In this document: in pieces, positions 1 to 7,425 of the stretch | How positions within the stretch are numbered: position 1 is the first letter of the stretch | How the letters are laid out: every line of letters starts with the position of its first letter | From: Nitrospinaceae bacterium | GTDB lineage: Bacteria; Nitrospinota; Nitrospinia; Nitrospinales; VA-1 | Assembly: GCA_012961055.1 (NCBI GenBank) | Contig: DUAA01000203.1 | Coordinates: 1-15,958, forward strand | Reading direction: 5' to 3' | DNA: 15,958 bases | Made by a program: the position numbers and the translations under genes | Notes under the pieces: model-generated | Seen by the model: the letters and a program-made list of their open reading frames with translations, nothing else | Told to the model about the DNA's origin: nothing | Database searches by the model: none

Positions 1-147
1 GAAATAAAAGGAAGCGCATCCATCATTGCGCGCAGACAGGGCCGGGGGCATGTCGTGCTTTTTGCGGATAATCCAAACTTTCGGGCTTTTTGGTATGGGA
101 CAAATGGATTATTCCTCAATGCTGTATTCTTTGGACAGGCGTTTTAA
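1..147 (+). CDS. C-terminal end of an M14-type zinc carboxypeptidase-like protein (partial)
   Basis: An open frame runs from the first base of the window to a TAA at 145-147, giving 48 residues with no start inside the window. The peptide contains the segments GSASIIARRQGRGHVVLFAD, NPNFRAFWYGTNGLFLN and AVFFGQAF. From memory of the family, this pattern (small beta strands, then a 'FADNPxFRAFWYGTNxLFLNAxFFG' ending) is the usual end of large secreted M14-family carboxypeptidase-like proteins of Bacteroidota and related bacteria. In those proteins a glutamine-amidotransferase-like fold follows the peptidase domain. The zinc ligands and catalytic Glu would lie off the left edge, so activity cannot be judged. 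The gene converges with the TPR lipoprotein gene at 360, leaving about 210 bp of AT-rich DNA with no clear terminator hairpin. Family assignment is moderately sure and function is inferred. Confidence 0.6.
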   Translation, partial: EIKGSASIIARRQGRGHVVLFADNPNFRAFWYGTNGLFLNAVFFGQAF

Positions 148-359
148 ATATTGCAAGGCTACTTTCCTGTAAATTCTCAATGTAGTTTTATATAATGGAT
201 TGCACTTTATTCGTGCGATTAATTCAACATTGTATAATTTTCCAAAAAATATTTGATTGAGTGTTTTGACAAAAAGCATGGGGGAATTCATTAGAGCTCG
301 TTGAAATGATTTTCTTTGCCGTATAATTTGTCATCTATGGTCTTTTGCAATTCTTATGC

Positions 360-3300
360 TTACTGCCACAACACTCGGCGATAATTTTCGTTAGTGACTT
401 TTCTTGTATTATAATTGTTAAGATATAGTCTATGTTTATAATCAATTGGATAATTTTCGCCTTCTCCAAATGGGTAACTTGACATTCCGTGGAATGGGAG
501 CGGTAACACAGTTTGTCCCTGGGCAGTGTTTAAGTCGCCGTCTTTGAGCCAACCATCAGTATAAATTAAAAAGTCCCTGGTCCACCCGCGGTTAATAGTA
601 GAAGGTATGTCCGCATCAAAAGTCACCGTTATTTCATCTCCGGAATTTAGGATCACATACATGTCATCAGAATCCAATAAGAGTGGGAGAACATCACCAT
701 AACGGGTATAATCTCCAGTCAAATCCCGCCATTTTTGCTCAATGGATACATCGTTATAGTCAAACCAATGGGGACCATATCGGCCCCCTTTACGATATAC
801 TCTAGAGAAACCTCGATAATGAATTTCGGCAGAAATAGGCTGAAGCACTGTTTTTTGAACTGTGGTTTTTACTTCCTCTGTTGAAAAGAAAATGTAGTCC
901 CAGTAAATCTGCATATTAGTACGAATCCTAACCCGGTAATCCTCGGACAAAAACTTATCGGTAAGATCGGCGATAACGGTTTTTTTCTTCCCCATTGGAA
1001 AACCTAAATTGTCAATTACCGTTTTCCAGTGACCATTGCGATCTACAACTTGGAGGATTGGGGGAATTGTTTTTATTTTGTCCGACTGGGACATGGATAC
1101 GTTTATGCTGGCATCTGTGGGATATACCCAGCCATTCAAGAAAAGAACGATCTGCTCTGCCTGTGATAATTCTCCTAAATCAAGTATAAGATCATGCATA
1201 GTCATTACTCCCTGAAATTTTTCCGGCATAAGAGTTGAAACATATTTATCATCCTGTTCCCTAATCTTTTCGATGACATTATTTCCTTTTTCATCCATAG
1301 CTGATTTGGGAATAAACTTTTCACTAACAGCGTAGATGTGCGGTGTAGGGAACGGTGGCGGAAAAAATCGCTCATCGATAAAAATGTCCACACTGTCCGG
1401 ATGGTCTAAGGCGATGAGTTTAATTTGGTCTAAATAAGGTGTCTCCCATAGCTCCTCTGTAAACTGAAAAGAATATTTTCCATCTTTAGCCTTAATTATA
1501 TCCCTCGGGATTTTCAAGTACTCATCAGCCGAATTCGGAAAGGCGTAGATCGTAGTTCCTCCCATAATACCACGAGGCATCCCTAATGCGCTTCGCCATA
1601 AAACATCTGTTACAAATTCGTATTCTTGACCATTCCATGCATATAAAAAAACGCACGAGCCCTTCAGAATCTGACTTTCAACTATATCTTGATCGCTCCC
1701 AGGATAAAACAAATTTTGAGGCACGCCATTCGGCCACTGTATCCGTACAACATCGGCTTTTAATTTCTGACCAATACCAAAATGGGTCACTGGTTCAGTA
1801 ACGACTCGCATTTGATAAAGATCGCCCACGCTAACCTCAAGTTTAGAACCAATACCAAAGTGATTATTTTTTCCACTTCCAGCTCTGAGTCCAACCAGTT
1901 GAACTTTTAGGTATTTATTGATATTACCCCCATCATTCCTTAAAAGTTTGACACCACCATTAATTCCGGTAATAAAAATATCCATATCACCGTCTTCATT
2001 GTAATCAGCAACTGCAATACGGTAGCCAGAAGTTAAATCCGGAGGCAAAATGGTTGATATATCTTTAAAGCTTCCAGTCCCATCGTTGTGAAAAAGTCGA
2101 ATACCACTTCCATTTTCTCGTTTTTCATCTTGTTCGCCCACAACTAGAAGATCGAGAAACCCATCATTATCAAAATCAAAAAAGCAAACATCCAAACCAA
2201 TAATATTATCGAGTGCTTGGTATAATTCTATCTGCGTTACATCCTTTTCAAAAGTGCCATTGCCGTTGTTTCTATATAAATAATTACTGCCATTTGACAT
2301 CGCCGTTACAAACAGATCCAAGAATCCATCGTTATTGTAATCTCCAACTGTCGCTGATCCTGAGTTTCCATCGCTTGTTAACCCACTTGCCTCCGTAGTC
2401 TCTATAAAACGACCCTGTCTTAAGTTAGTATATAATTGATTGCTTGTATCTTCATTCACGACAAAAAGGTCAAGATCACCATCTTCATCAAAGTCGCCGA
2501 ATATTGCGTCTCGGCTAAGAACATTCCCACCTGCAATGCCCATCTTCTTCGAAAGCTCTGTAAATGTGCCATCCAGATTGTTTCGGTACAGTCGGTTTCT
2601 TCCTGTCGTTGCAAGAAAAAGATCCAAATCACCCTCATGATCAAAGTCTGCAAAGAGAGCTGCATAACCAAGGGAAGAATCTAACGAACCAAAATTCATC
2701 TCAACGCTGCTAAATTTTCCCTCATCTATATTCTTATAAAGTCTATTGGAATCTGTATTGGCGACAAAGATATCCAAGTATCCATCGTTATCATAATCCG
2801 CAAAAAGGACCGCCATGTCTTTGCCGCTATGCTTGATCCCGGCTTCGGCAGAAACATCAACAAACTGGCCCATATCATTCCTAAATAGATAGTTAATGCT
2901 TTCGGTTTTGTTATGAATAAAACTTGTCACATATAAATCTTGATCTCCATCATTGTCATAATCAGCAAGAGCAAGCACAGCTTCTTTTCCTGAGGTAGTG
3001 GATATTTTTTCCTTTCCTCTTTGTATTATATCCAATCCTGCATTGGTGGTTACATCCTTAAACCGTATTGCATTAATTATTGATTTCTGGTCGTTAATGC
3101 GCAAGGATAGATCTTGGCTGAAGGTCAGTACTGGCAAGCCACTTCGGTGGCCGCCGGCGCCTTTCAAATCCGTAATTCCTGCCTGATATAATTTCGTTAC
3201 TTTTAAAATATTATGGACAATTTGGACCTGCGTGAGCGCCTTCTCGTTTTCTAATGCTCTCATTAACATAAGCGCTTTGTCAAAAAATACTAAGGCCTCT

Positions 3301-3947
3301 TTTGGGATGTCCGGCATTTGTTGTTCAATCTGTTCCATATGCATCAAGGCCGTATCAGTCTTATCCAAGCGAAGCTGAATTTCTATAAGTTGAATTCGAA
3401 CCGGAATATTGGCCGGTGCCAATTCTGCAATTTTTCTAAGATATTGCTCTCGTTTGTTCAGGACATCAATATCATTGGGAGAGATGTAGAGCTGTCTATC
3501 ATAGAGTTCGGCAATTTTATACAGTGTTTTGACATGATCAGGTGTTTGTTCCAACGTCGTCTTAAGAACTTTGAGAGCGTCATTTTCCCGTTGTGTTAGC
3601 ATAAAAATCTCAGACAGAATTAGCCGAATATCCGGATCGTTTGAATCTATTGATAAGGCCTTTTTTACCTGATTTTCAGCTTTAGAATACCTACCCATCC
3701 TAAAATAAACCAAACCCAAATTTGCGTAGGCCATCGCTTCCTCAGGTGCGAGTTGAATCAAAGTGATAAACTTTTTTTCAGCCTCATCCAATAAGTTTTC
3801 TTCCAAATAGGCTAGCCCGACTGTTCTAGCTGTGATGATATCATTTGTTGCTTGCGTTAAATCAACTTTTTTTTCACAACTACTGAAAAATACAAGTAAT
3901 AACGCCCCTGCTGTAATAATCACATTATACCTTAATTTGAGATTCAT
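360..3947 (-). CDS. Lipoprotein with TPR repeats, FG-GAP propeller, ASPIC/UnbV domain and long uncharacterised C-terminal region (CRTAC1-like)
   Basis: This 1195-residue protein starts with a lipoprotein signal: a basic start, a hydrophobic core and the lipobox F21-S-S-C24, so it is probably anchored to the outer membrane. Residues about 35-250 are helical TPR repeats (for example AYLEENLLDEAEKKF and ANLGLVYFRMGRYSKAE). Residues about 325-670 hold seven FG-GAP/VCBS calcium-loop repeats, such as ADYDNDGDQDLYV and GDFDEDGDLDLFV, enough for a seven-bladed propeller. Residues about 677-745 are an ASPIC/UnbV domain in a shortened form (VVTEPVTHFGIGQ) followed by IQWPNGVPQNL. The last 430 residues, from LKGSCVFLYAWNG on, match no domain I can name. 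This order is familiar from large TPR-VCBS proteins of Acidobacteria and other environmental phyla, whose role is unknown. There is no clear Shine-Dalgarno sequence before the ATG. The gene lies 202 bp downstream of the radical SAM gene on the same strand, so it may have its own promoter. Confidence 0.85.
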   Translation of the reverse strand: MNLKLRYNVIITAGALLLVFFSSCEKKVDLTQATNDIITARTVGLAYLEENLLDEAEKKFITLIQLAPEEAMAYANLGLVYFRMGRYSKAENQVKKALSIDSNDPDIRLILSEIFMLTQRENDALKVLKTTLEQTPDHVKTLYKIAELYDRQLYISPNDIDVLNKREQYLRKIAELAPANIPVRIQLIEIQLRLDKTDTALMHMEQIEQQMPDIPKEALVFFDKALMLMRALENEKALTQVQIVHNILKVTKLYQAGITDLKGAGGHRSGLPVLTFSQDLSLRINDQKSIINAIRFKDVTTNAGLDIIQRGKEKISTTSGKEAVLALADYDNDGDQDLYVTSFIHNKTESINYLFRNDMGQFVDVSAEAGIKHSGKDMAVLFADYDNDGYLDIFVANTDSNRLYKNIDEGKFSSVEMNFGSLDSSLGYAALFADFDHEGDLDLFLATTGRNRLYRNNLDGTFTELSKKMGIAGGNVLSRDAIFGDFDEDGDLDLFVVNEDTSNQLYTNLRQGRFIETTEASGLTSDGNSGSATVGDYNNDGFLDLFVTAMSNGSNYLYRNNGNGTFEKDVTQIELYQALDNIIGLDVCFFDFDNDGFLDLLVVGEQDEKRENGSGIRLFHNDGTGSFKDISTILPPDLTSGYRIAVADYNEDGDMDIFITGINGGVKLLRNDGGNINKYLKVQLVGLRAGSGKNNHFGIGSKLEVSVGDLYQMRVVTEPVTHFGIGQKLKADVVRIQWPNGVPQNLFYPGSDQDIVESQILKGSCVFLYAWNGQEYEFVTDVLWRSALGMPRGIMGGTTIYAFPNSADEYLKIPRDIIKAKDGKYSFQFTEELWETPYLDQIKLIALDHPDSVDIFIDERFFPPPFPTPHIYAVSEKFIPKSAMDEKGNNVIEKIREQDDKYVSTLMPEKFQGVMTMHDLILDLGELSQAEQIVLFLNGWVYPTDASINVSMSQSDKIKTIPPILQVVDRNGHWKTVIDNLGFPMGKKKTVIADLTDKFLSEDYRVRIRTNMQIYWDYIFFSTEEVKTTVQKTVLQPISAEIHYRGFSRVYRKGGRYGPHWFDYNDVSIEQKWRDLTGDYTRYGDVLPLLLDSDDMYVILNSGDEITVTFDADIPSTINRGWTRDFLIYTDGWLKDGDLNTAQGQTVLPLPFHGMSSYPFGEGENYPIDYKHRLYLNNYNTRKVTNENYRRVLWQ

Positions 3948-4003
3948 TAAAGAGGTTGCTCGAAAAATATTAAATTGAATTTCATGCCTCGTCTTACTTT
4001 TGC

Positions 4004-4018
4004 AAGACCTGAGGTCTT
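4004..4018. repeat. Perfect 15-bp palindrome upstream of the TPR lipoprotein gene
   Basis: The arms AAGACCT and AGGTCTT flank a single G. The motif ACCTGAG recurs 12 bp further on (4007-4013 and 4019-4025), so part of the palindrome is also a direct repeat. It lies 57-71 bp before the ATG of the TPR lipoprotein gene and about 130 bp past the end of the radical SAM gene. That position fits an operator, or one copy of a dispersed intergenic repeat. Similar AAGACCT/AGGTCTT repeats are scattered through many Bacteroidota genomes (recollection, not checked). No U-tract follows on either strand, so a classical terminator is unlikely. Confidence 0.4.
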
Positions 4019-4086
4019 ACCTGAGAGAGGGGTATGAAGTTTGTTCGAAGTGGATTCATAGATTGTTTTTTTAAGTTCAATTTTGC

Positions 4087-4127
4087 TTCTGATTTATTCT
4101 TCAAATTGATATCAAACTTAATCAGAA
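4087..4127. repeat. Inverted repeat with nested palindrome after the radical SAM gene
   Basis: Perfect 8-bp arms TTCTGATT (4087-4094) and AATCAGAA (4120-4127) enclose a 25-bp AT-rich loop. The loop itself contains the perfect 10-bp palindrome TTGATATCAA (4106-4115). It begins about 20 bp after the stop of the radical SAM gene, so it could form a transcript-end hairpin. On the transcribed strand it is followed by A-rich rather than U-rich sequence, so it is not a standard intrinsic terminator. Confidence 0.3.
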
Positions 4128-4149
4128 AACACAGAAGTCTCCCTAGTTA

Positions 4150-5100
4150 TTATGAGATACCACAATCACAATTTACTGGTGGACTATATTCCTGAGTTAT
4201 ATTCATTTGACCCATTCTTTCATTGCGTTTCTCGCGACATTTTTCACACTGTGAAAATGTATTTATATCCCACAGGTCGGCAAATACACGTCCATGGTTT
4301 AGTTGGATACCAAATTCTAGTACTTCTTCCAGTGATTCAATTTTTGGTGGAAAAAACTGTTGGGTTTTTTGGAGTTGTTCAAGGGCACCATTTCCTCCCC
4401 GGGTGGGAATAATCACACAACACTCAACTCCAGCATTAAAAGCATAATTAATGGATTTTTTGGCCCACTTCACCCCTTCGATTTCAGTAAGAAATGGGGG
4501 TCGTAGAAGAATAAATGCTCTGACCGAAATGTCATTCTTAACAAGATAGGTTGTAGCGTGATCAAAATCTTTTAGTGTCATCCGTTTGTTGAGTTGCTCA
4601 AGTATAGTGGGATGAACAGTTTCCAAGCCCATTGCAACATGTAAGTTGGGGTGGAGCAGATCATTAAATGCCACACAGCGCTCATCCACCAGTTTGGGAT
4701 GATTTTCAATGGTAACTGTCTTGTGGGTTTTTAGTAACTCTGCGATCTTGGGAATATCAGCCGGAGGTATTGCTTGTCCGTCAAAAAAATTTCCGCTGTT
4801 ATATAGCTTAATATGTTGAACAATGGAAAGATGATCCATAGCCCACTGAATTTGCATAGGAATAGATCCATCAGATACACGTTGATCTGTCGTATTCTTC
4901 CAAAGATCACACATTAAACAGCGGTATGGACACTCCTTATTCGTCAGAAATATGGTAGCTACATCTTCTACCTGACCATTTGGCGTTCGTTCTTTATCTA
5001 AAAAAAAGTCATAAGGACGTTGGGGGTTTACATGGTTTTTTGCAGAGCGCTGGGCTAGTACCCATTTATCATTGATTATAACCGGTGAAATATCATTCAT
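4150..5100 (-). CDS. Radical SAM enzyme, RaSEA/Elp3-like group (substrate unknown)
   Basis: This 316-residue protein carries the radical SAM cluster motif C57-PYR-C61-LM-C64, which binds the [4Fe-4S] cluster that cleaves S-adenosylmethionine. It follows a beta strand (VATIFLTNKE) and precedes DLWKNTTD. Further landmarks are KLYNSGNFFD, MGLETVHP, LNKRMTLKDFDHA, FILLRPPFLTE and IIPTRGGNGALEQL. These resemble the Elp3-related family that includes the archaeal archaeosine enzyme RaSEA, and still more a bacterial subfamily I recognise but whose function I do not know. The C-terminal part has a second cysteine set (C285, C288, C311, C313) after RVFADLWD, which could bind another Fe-S cluster or zinc. 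The ATG overlaps the end of the synthetase-like gene by 8 bp, so translation is probably coupled. The protein is cytoplasmic. Radical SAM membership is near certain; a tRNA-related role is only a possibility. Confidence 0.85.
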   Translation of the reverse strand: MNDISPVIINDKWVLAQRSAKNHVNPQRPYDFFLDKERTPNGQVEDVATIFLTNKECPYRCLMCDLWKNTTDQRVSDGSIPMQIQWAMDHLSIVQHIKLYNSGNFFDGQAIPPADIPKIAELLKTHKTVTIENHPKLVDERCVAFNDLLHPNLHVAMGLETVHPTILEQLNKRMTLKDFDHATTYLVKNDISVRAFILLRPPFLTEIEGVKWAKKSINYAFNAGVECCVIIPTRGGNGALEQLQKTQQFFPPKIESLEEVLEFGIQLNHGRVFADLWDINTFSQCEKCREKRNERMGQMNITQEYSPPVNCDCGIS

Positions 5101-6448
5101 AAAGTTCTTGGAATGTTCGACGATAGACAGTCTGCTCTAAAGGGAATAAATTTGCAAACATCCCTTTTGAAATTACTCCATGCTGAAACCGCCGTTTAGG
5201 AAAAACAGGCATATTCAGACCGGTGATCGCTTTTACACCCTTTGCAACAATCTCCCCTTTGAGCTGATACAACTTCTCGTGGCTCCAGTCTGTGAGTGTA
5301 ACAAATGGTATTGCCTCAGCAACTTCGATCACATTTGGAAGTGTGTATGGGCTGAAGCCATCGAAACCAAGTGCGCTTGTTGTGGCATATGTCCGTGTAT
5401 ATGCCCTACTCAGTCCACCAGAGTAAGTTATCGAATGCTTAATTGAATCAACACCCCACCCCTCTTGGTAAAGCATCAAATTGTTTAGTACACTTCGTAC
5501 AGTCAGTTCAGGATTTTCCTCAATCGGATAGTCTTTCAAGTTTTCATCTCCGCCATCTCCATCCATCAGGTAAACCCATTCTGGGTACCGTTCCCGTATG
5601 CCTTGACATAAAGCCAGGTTCATGGTCGCAGCCTGGATGTCCAAGGGTTTATAATCTTCTACAATCCGAATTGTCTCTTGCCAGTTTACTGCATTTTGAG
5701 AAATTTTTATCGGTTCCAGAAACAAAGAAAGTCCGATAGCATCCATAAAATCCCAAGCTTGAGCTAAATCCTCGCCACCGCCATCAATCGCAAGCGAAAA
5801 CGCCTTGAGTCTTGCTGGGCTTTGCCCGAGTTGTTTAATTGCATGGTAGGTTAGCAAGAACACGGCCCCACTATCAATTCCCCCAGAAAAACAGATACCA
5901 ATCGGCACTTTGGAGTCTACCTTTTGAAGCCATTTATATATCTCTTGATAAACTGCCTGAATATATACTAAACCAATGTGATTAATATCGGGATCAAGGG
6001 AATTCCTATCAGGAGAAAAAAAACGATGATGAGTAGGGATGGGATCCGGACATCCCACAAGTTCTATTTCAGTCACATAGTGTGCCGGCGCCATTCGTGT
6101 ATAGCTAGGGTGAAATTGGTCATCTAACCCTTCCTTTTTCAAAAAATTAAAAATTAAATCCATCCGATCAGCCGCTACCAGACAGGGACCGTCCTTACGC
6201 TTCGCAATAAAATAGCGTAGTGGTCGACTGATAGAGCGCGCCAATCTCACTGTCTTCCCATTAACCGCAACCAACGCGAATTGACCATCAATCCTACGGA
6301 CTTCTTTCGCATTACCATTCTTCACGAGATTTCGCGCTTCTTCAACTGACATATTATATATTATGTTTTTAGAAACATCTGTTAAATCCACTATACGTTG
6401 AATAGGTTGATCGTTTTGCATTGTATTATTTCCAATTAAATCGTTCAT
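5093..6448 (-). CDS. Asparagine-synthetase-like ATP-dependent amide synthetase with degenerate glutaminase domain
   Basis: The protein has 451 residues from the ATG at 6448. The C-terminal half is an Asn-synthase PP-loop domain: S188-GGIDSG binds ATP pyrophosphate, YLMDGDGGDEN follows, and near the end K418 in FPKRRFQHG lies where AsnB has its RQKEQFSDG lysine. The N-terminal 150 residues resemble the class II glutamine amidotransferase fold (IDGQFALVAVNGKTVRLA, then LVAADRMDLIF). However, no Cys follows the initiator Met, so glutamine hydrolysis is not expected. Beta-lactam and carbapenam synthetases share this arrangement. The enzyme may therefore adenylate a carboxylate and join it to an amine or free ammonia. 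Other possible starts are TTG at 6460 and ATG at 6421. The latter lies just after the stop of the DUF1028 gene and follows GGAAATAATACA. It overlaps the radical SAM gene by 8 bp. Family is sure; reaction is inferred. Confidence 0.85.
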   Translation of the reverse strand: MNDLIGNNTMQNDQPIQRIVDLTDVSKNIIYNMSVEEARNLVKNGNAKEVRRIDGQFALVAVNGKTVRLARSISRPLRYFIAKRKDGPCLVAADRMDLIFNFLKKEGLDDQFHPSYTRMAPAHYVTEIELVGCPDPIPTHHRFFSPDRNSLDPDINHIGLVYIQAVYQEIYKWLQKVDSKVPIGICFSGGIDSGAVFLLTYHAIKQLGQSPARLKAFSLAIDGGGEDLAQAWDFMDAIGLSLFLEPIKISQNAVNWQETIRIVEDYKPLDIQAATMNLALCQGIRERYPEWVYLMDGDGGDENLKDYPIEENPELTVRSVLNNLMLYQEGWGVDSIKHSITYSGGLSRAYTRTYATTSALGFDGFSPYTLPNVIEVAEAIPFVTLTDWSHEKLYQLKGEIVAKGVKAITGLNMPVFPKRRFQHGVISKGMFANLFPLEQTVYRRTFQELYE

Positions 6449-7148
6449 GTGCTTTCTCAATTAGTCTTCTTAATTCTTTTATTGGTTCTGGATTATCATC
6501 AACCTGTAGTCGTAAAACCACATCATTATTTAGCCATACGCCGCCATCCTTTTGCATAATCAAAATCGCAGCAGATTGCATTCCTCGAGTGTCGCCCCCT
6601 GCTTTTTGTCCGGCTTCAAGCGCATGTAAAAGACGCATTGATATGTGACCTTTTGTTTCTTCAAAAGCACGGATCATATCATTAACAACCTCTTCGCTTG
6701 ATAAAATATTACCTTGTGCGCTAGAATGTTTACCATACTTATGGCCAGCCCAATAAGATGCTTTAGTTCCAGTATGAGTAGAAACTTTTCCACTTGCATC
6801 CATTATAGAAAATTGCCGCGCCAGCTTAGGCCAATCTTCTGGATCTGGGTCCGGATCCTTATTTAATAGGGTTTTTACAACTTCATCTGGACTAAGTCCT
6901 TTCTCAAGAAGTTTTAAGCCCTTGGGGCCGTAACTCACATCAACATAGGCTTGGGTTGCAACCATTCCAACATCAGCTTTGCCCCATAAAACACCATTGC
7001 CGACAGAAAATACCCTCGATTGTACTGCGCCTCCAATCATCCCAGTCTCTGGATCATAGGCAAGTATTGAGAATGTAGCAACTGGATCTGTAGTTTGAGA
7101 AAAACCTAAATGAAGGAAGATTAATATTGATAACACTTTTATTAACAT
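6426..7148 (-). CDS. Secreted DUF1028 protein (Ntn-hydrolase-like fold)
   Basis: The protein has 240 residues from the ATG at 7148. That start is chosen over one 60 bp upstream because AAAGGGTGAAATTCCT gives a good Shine-Dalgarno at proper spacing and because a signal peptide then begins at once (MLIKVLSILIFLHLGFS, probably cut before QTTD). The rest is a full-length DUF1028 domain: ATFSILAYDPETGMIGGAVQ, FSVGNGVLWG, VATQAYVDVSYGPKGL, ARQFSIMDASG, HTGTKASYWAGHK, AQGNILSSEEVV, LEAGQKAGGDTRGMQSAA and LRVDDNPEP-like (LQVDDNPEP) near the end. As I recall, DUF1028 is placed among Ntn hydrolases, whose nucleophile is an N-terminal Thr, Ser or Cys. Here the Thr of ATFSI would not be at the mature N-terminus after simple signal cleavage. 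The biological role of the family is unknown. Its end lies inside or next to the start region of the synthetase-like gene, so the two are probably one operon. Confidence 0.85.
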   Translation of the reverse strand: MLIKVLSILIFLHLGFSQTTDPVATFSILAYDPETGMIGGAVQSRVFSVGNGVLWGKADVGMVATQAYVDVSYGPKGLKLLEKGLSPDEVVKTLLNKDPDPDPEDWPKLARQFSIMDASGKVSTHTGTKASYWAGHKYGKHSSAQGNILSSEEVVNDMIRAFEETKGHISMRLLHALEAGQKAGGDTRGMQSAAILIMQKDGGVWLNNDVVLRLQVDDNPEPIKELRRLIEKAHERFNWK

Positions 7149-7276
7149 AGGAATTTCACCCTTTATATTATTTCTAACATTATTATCGCTTTGCCACACA
7201 TTTTCCACTGTTACTTATTTTATTAAAATGCGTATTTACATTAGCAAAATTAGTAATAATTATATGAGTAAAACCA

Positions 7277-7425
7277 TTAGCATTTCATCTCGTCGTACGG
7301 GATCTTATCTTTTAGGCTATCTAAAGGGCCAACAAGATTGAAGTCAATGTAAACGTCGAGTCTAAAATTCTCACCAAAATTACCCTGAACTATTTCATCC
7401 AAAACATTAGCGGAGACCTTTATTC
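7277..7425 (-). pseudogene. folB: Probable remnant of dihydroneopterin aldolase (folB)
   Basis: Between the 562-residue propeller gene and the DUF1028 gene, a frame different from the propeller gene encodes VLDEIVQGNFGENFRLDV, then YIDFNLVGPLDSLKDKIPYD, then EMKC and a TAA at 7277-7279. This resembles the first third to half of FolB, where a conserved 'EExxxGQxFxVDV' strand is followed by a 'xDSLxDTxxYxE' helix. A normal FolB has about 120 residues and continues well past this point. Here the match stops at once, and its upstream side runs into the 3' end of the propeller gene without a plausible start of its own. The left boundary is approximate. I read it as a truncated leftover, probably joined here by a rearrangement. 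A chance resemblance cannot be excluded without a profile search. Confidence 0.42.

Noticed and set aside
109..291. A 60-codon minus-strand frame in the AT-rich gap at the left edge
   Set aside because: It overlaps the end of the carboxypeptidase-like gene, has no good Shine-Dalgarno sequence, and shows no family resemblance; chance in AT-rich DNA is likely.
4067..4073. Seven-T run after the radical SAM gene as a terminator U-tract
   Set aside because: It is T on the + strand, therefore A on the strand transcribed for the radical SAM gene; the polarity is wrong.
4152..4447. Two plus-strand frames opposite the radical SAM gene
   Set aside because: Both are fully antisense to a conserved protein end and have no recognisable content.
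7245..7252. TAATTTTG on the minus strand, matching the Bacteroidota -7 box TAnnTTTG, upstream of the DUF1028 gene
   Set aside because: No matching -33 TTTG at the right distance, the region is very AT-rich, and the lineage is uncertain, so the match is not informative.
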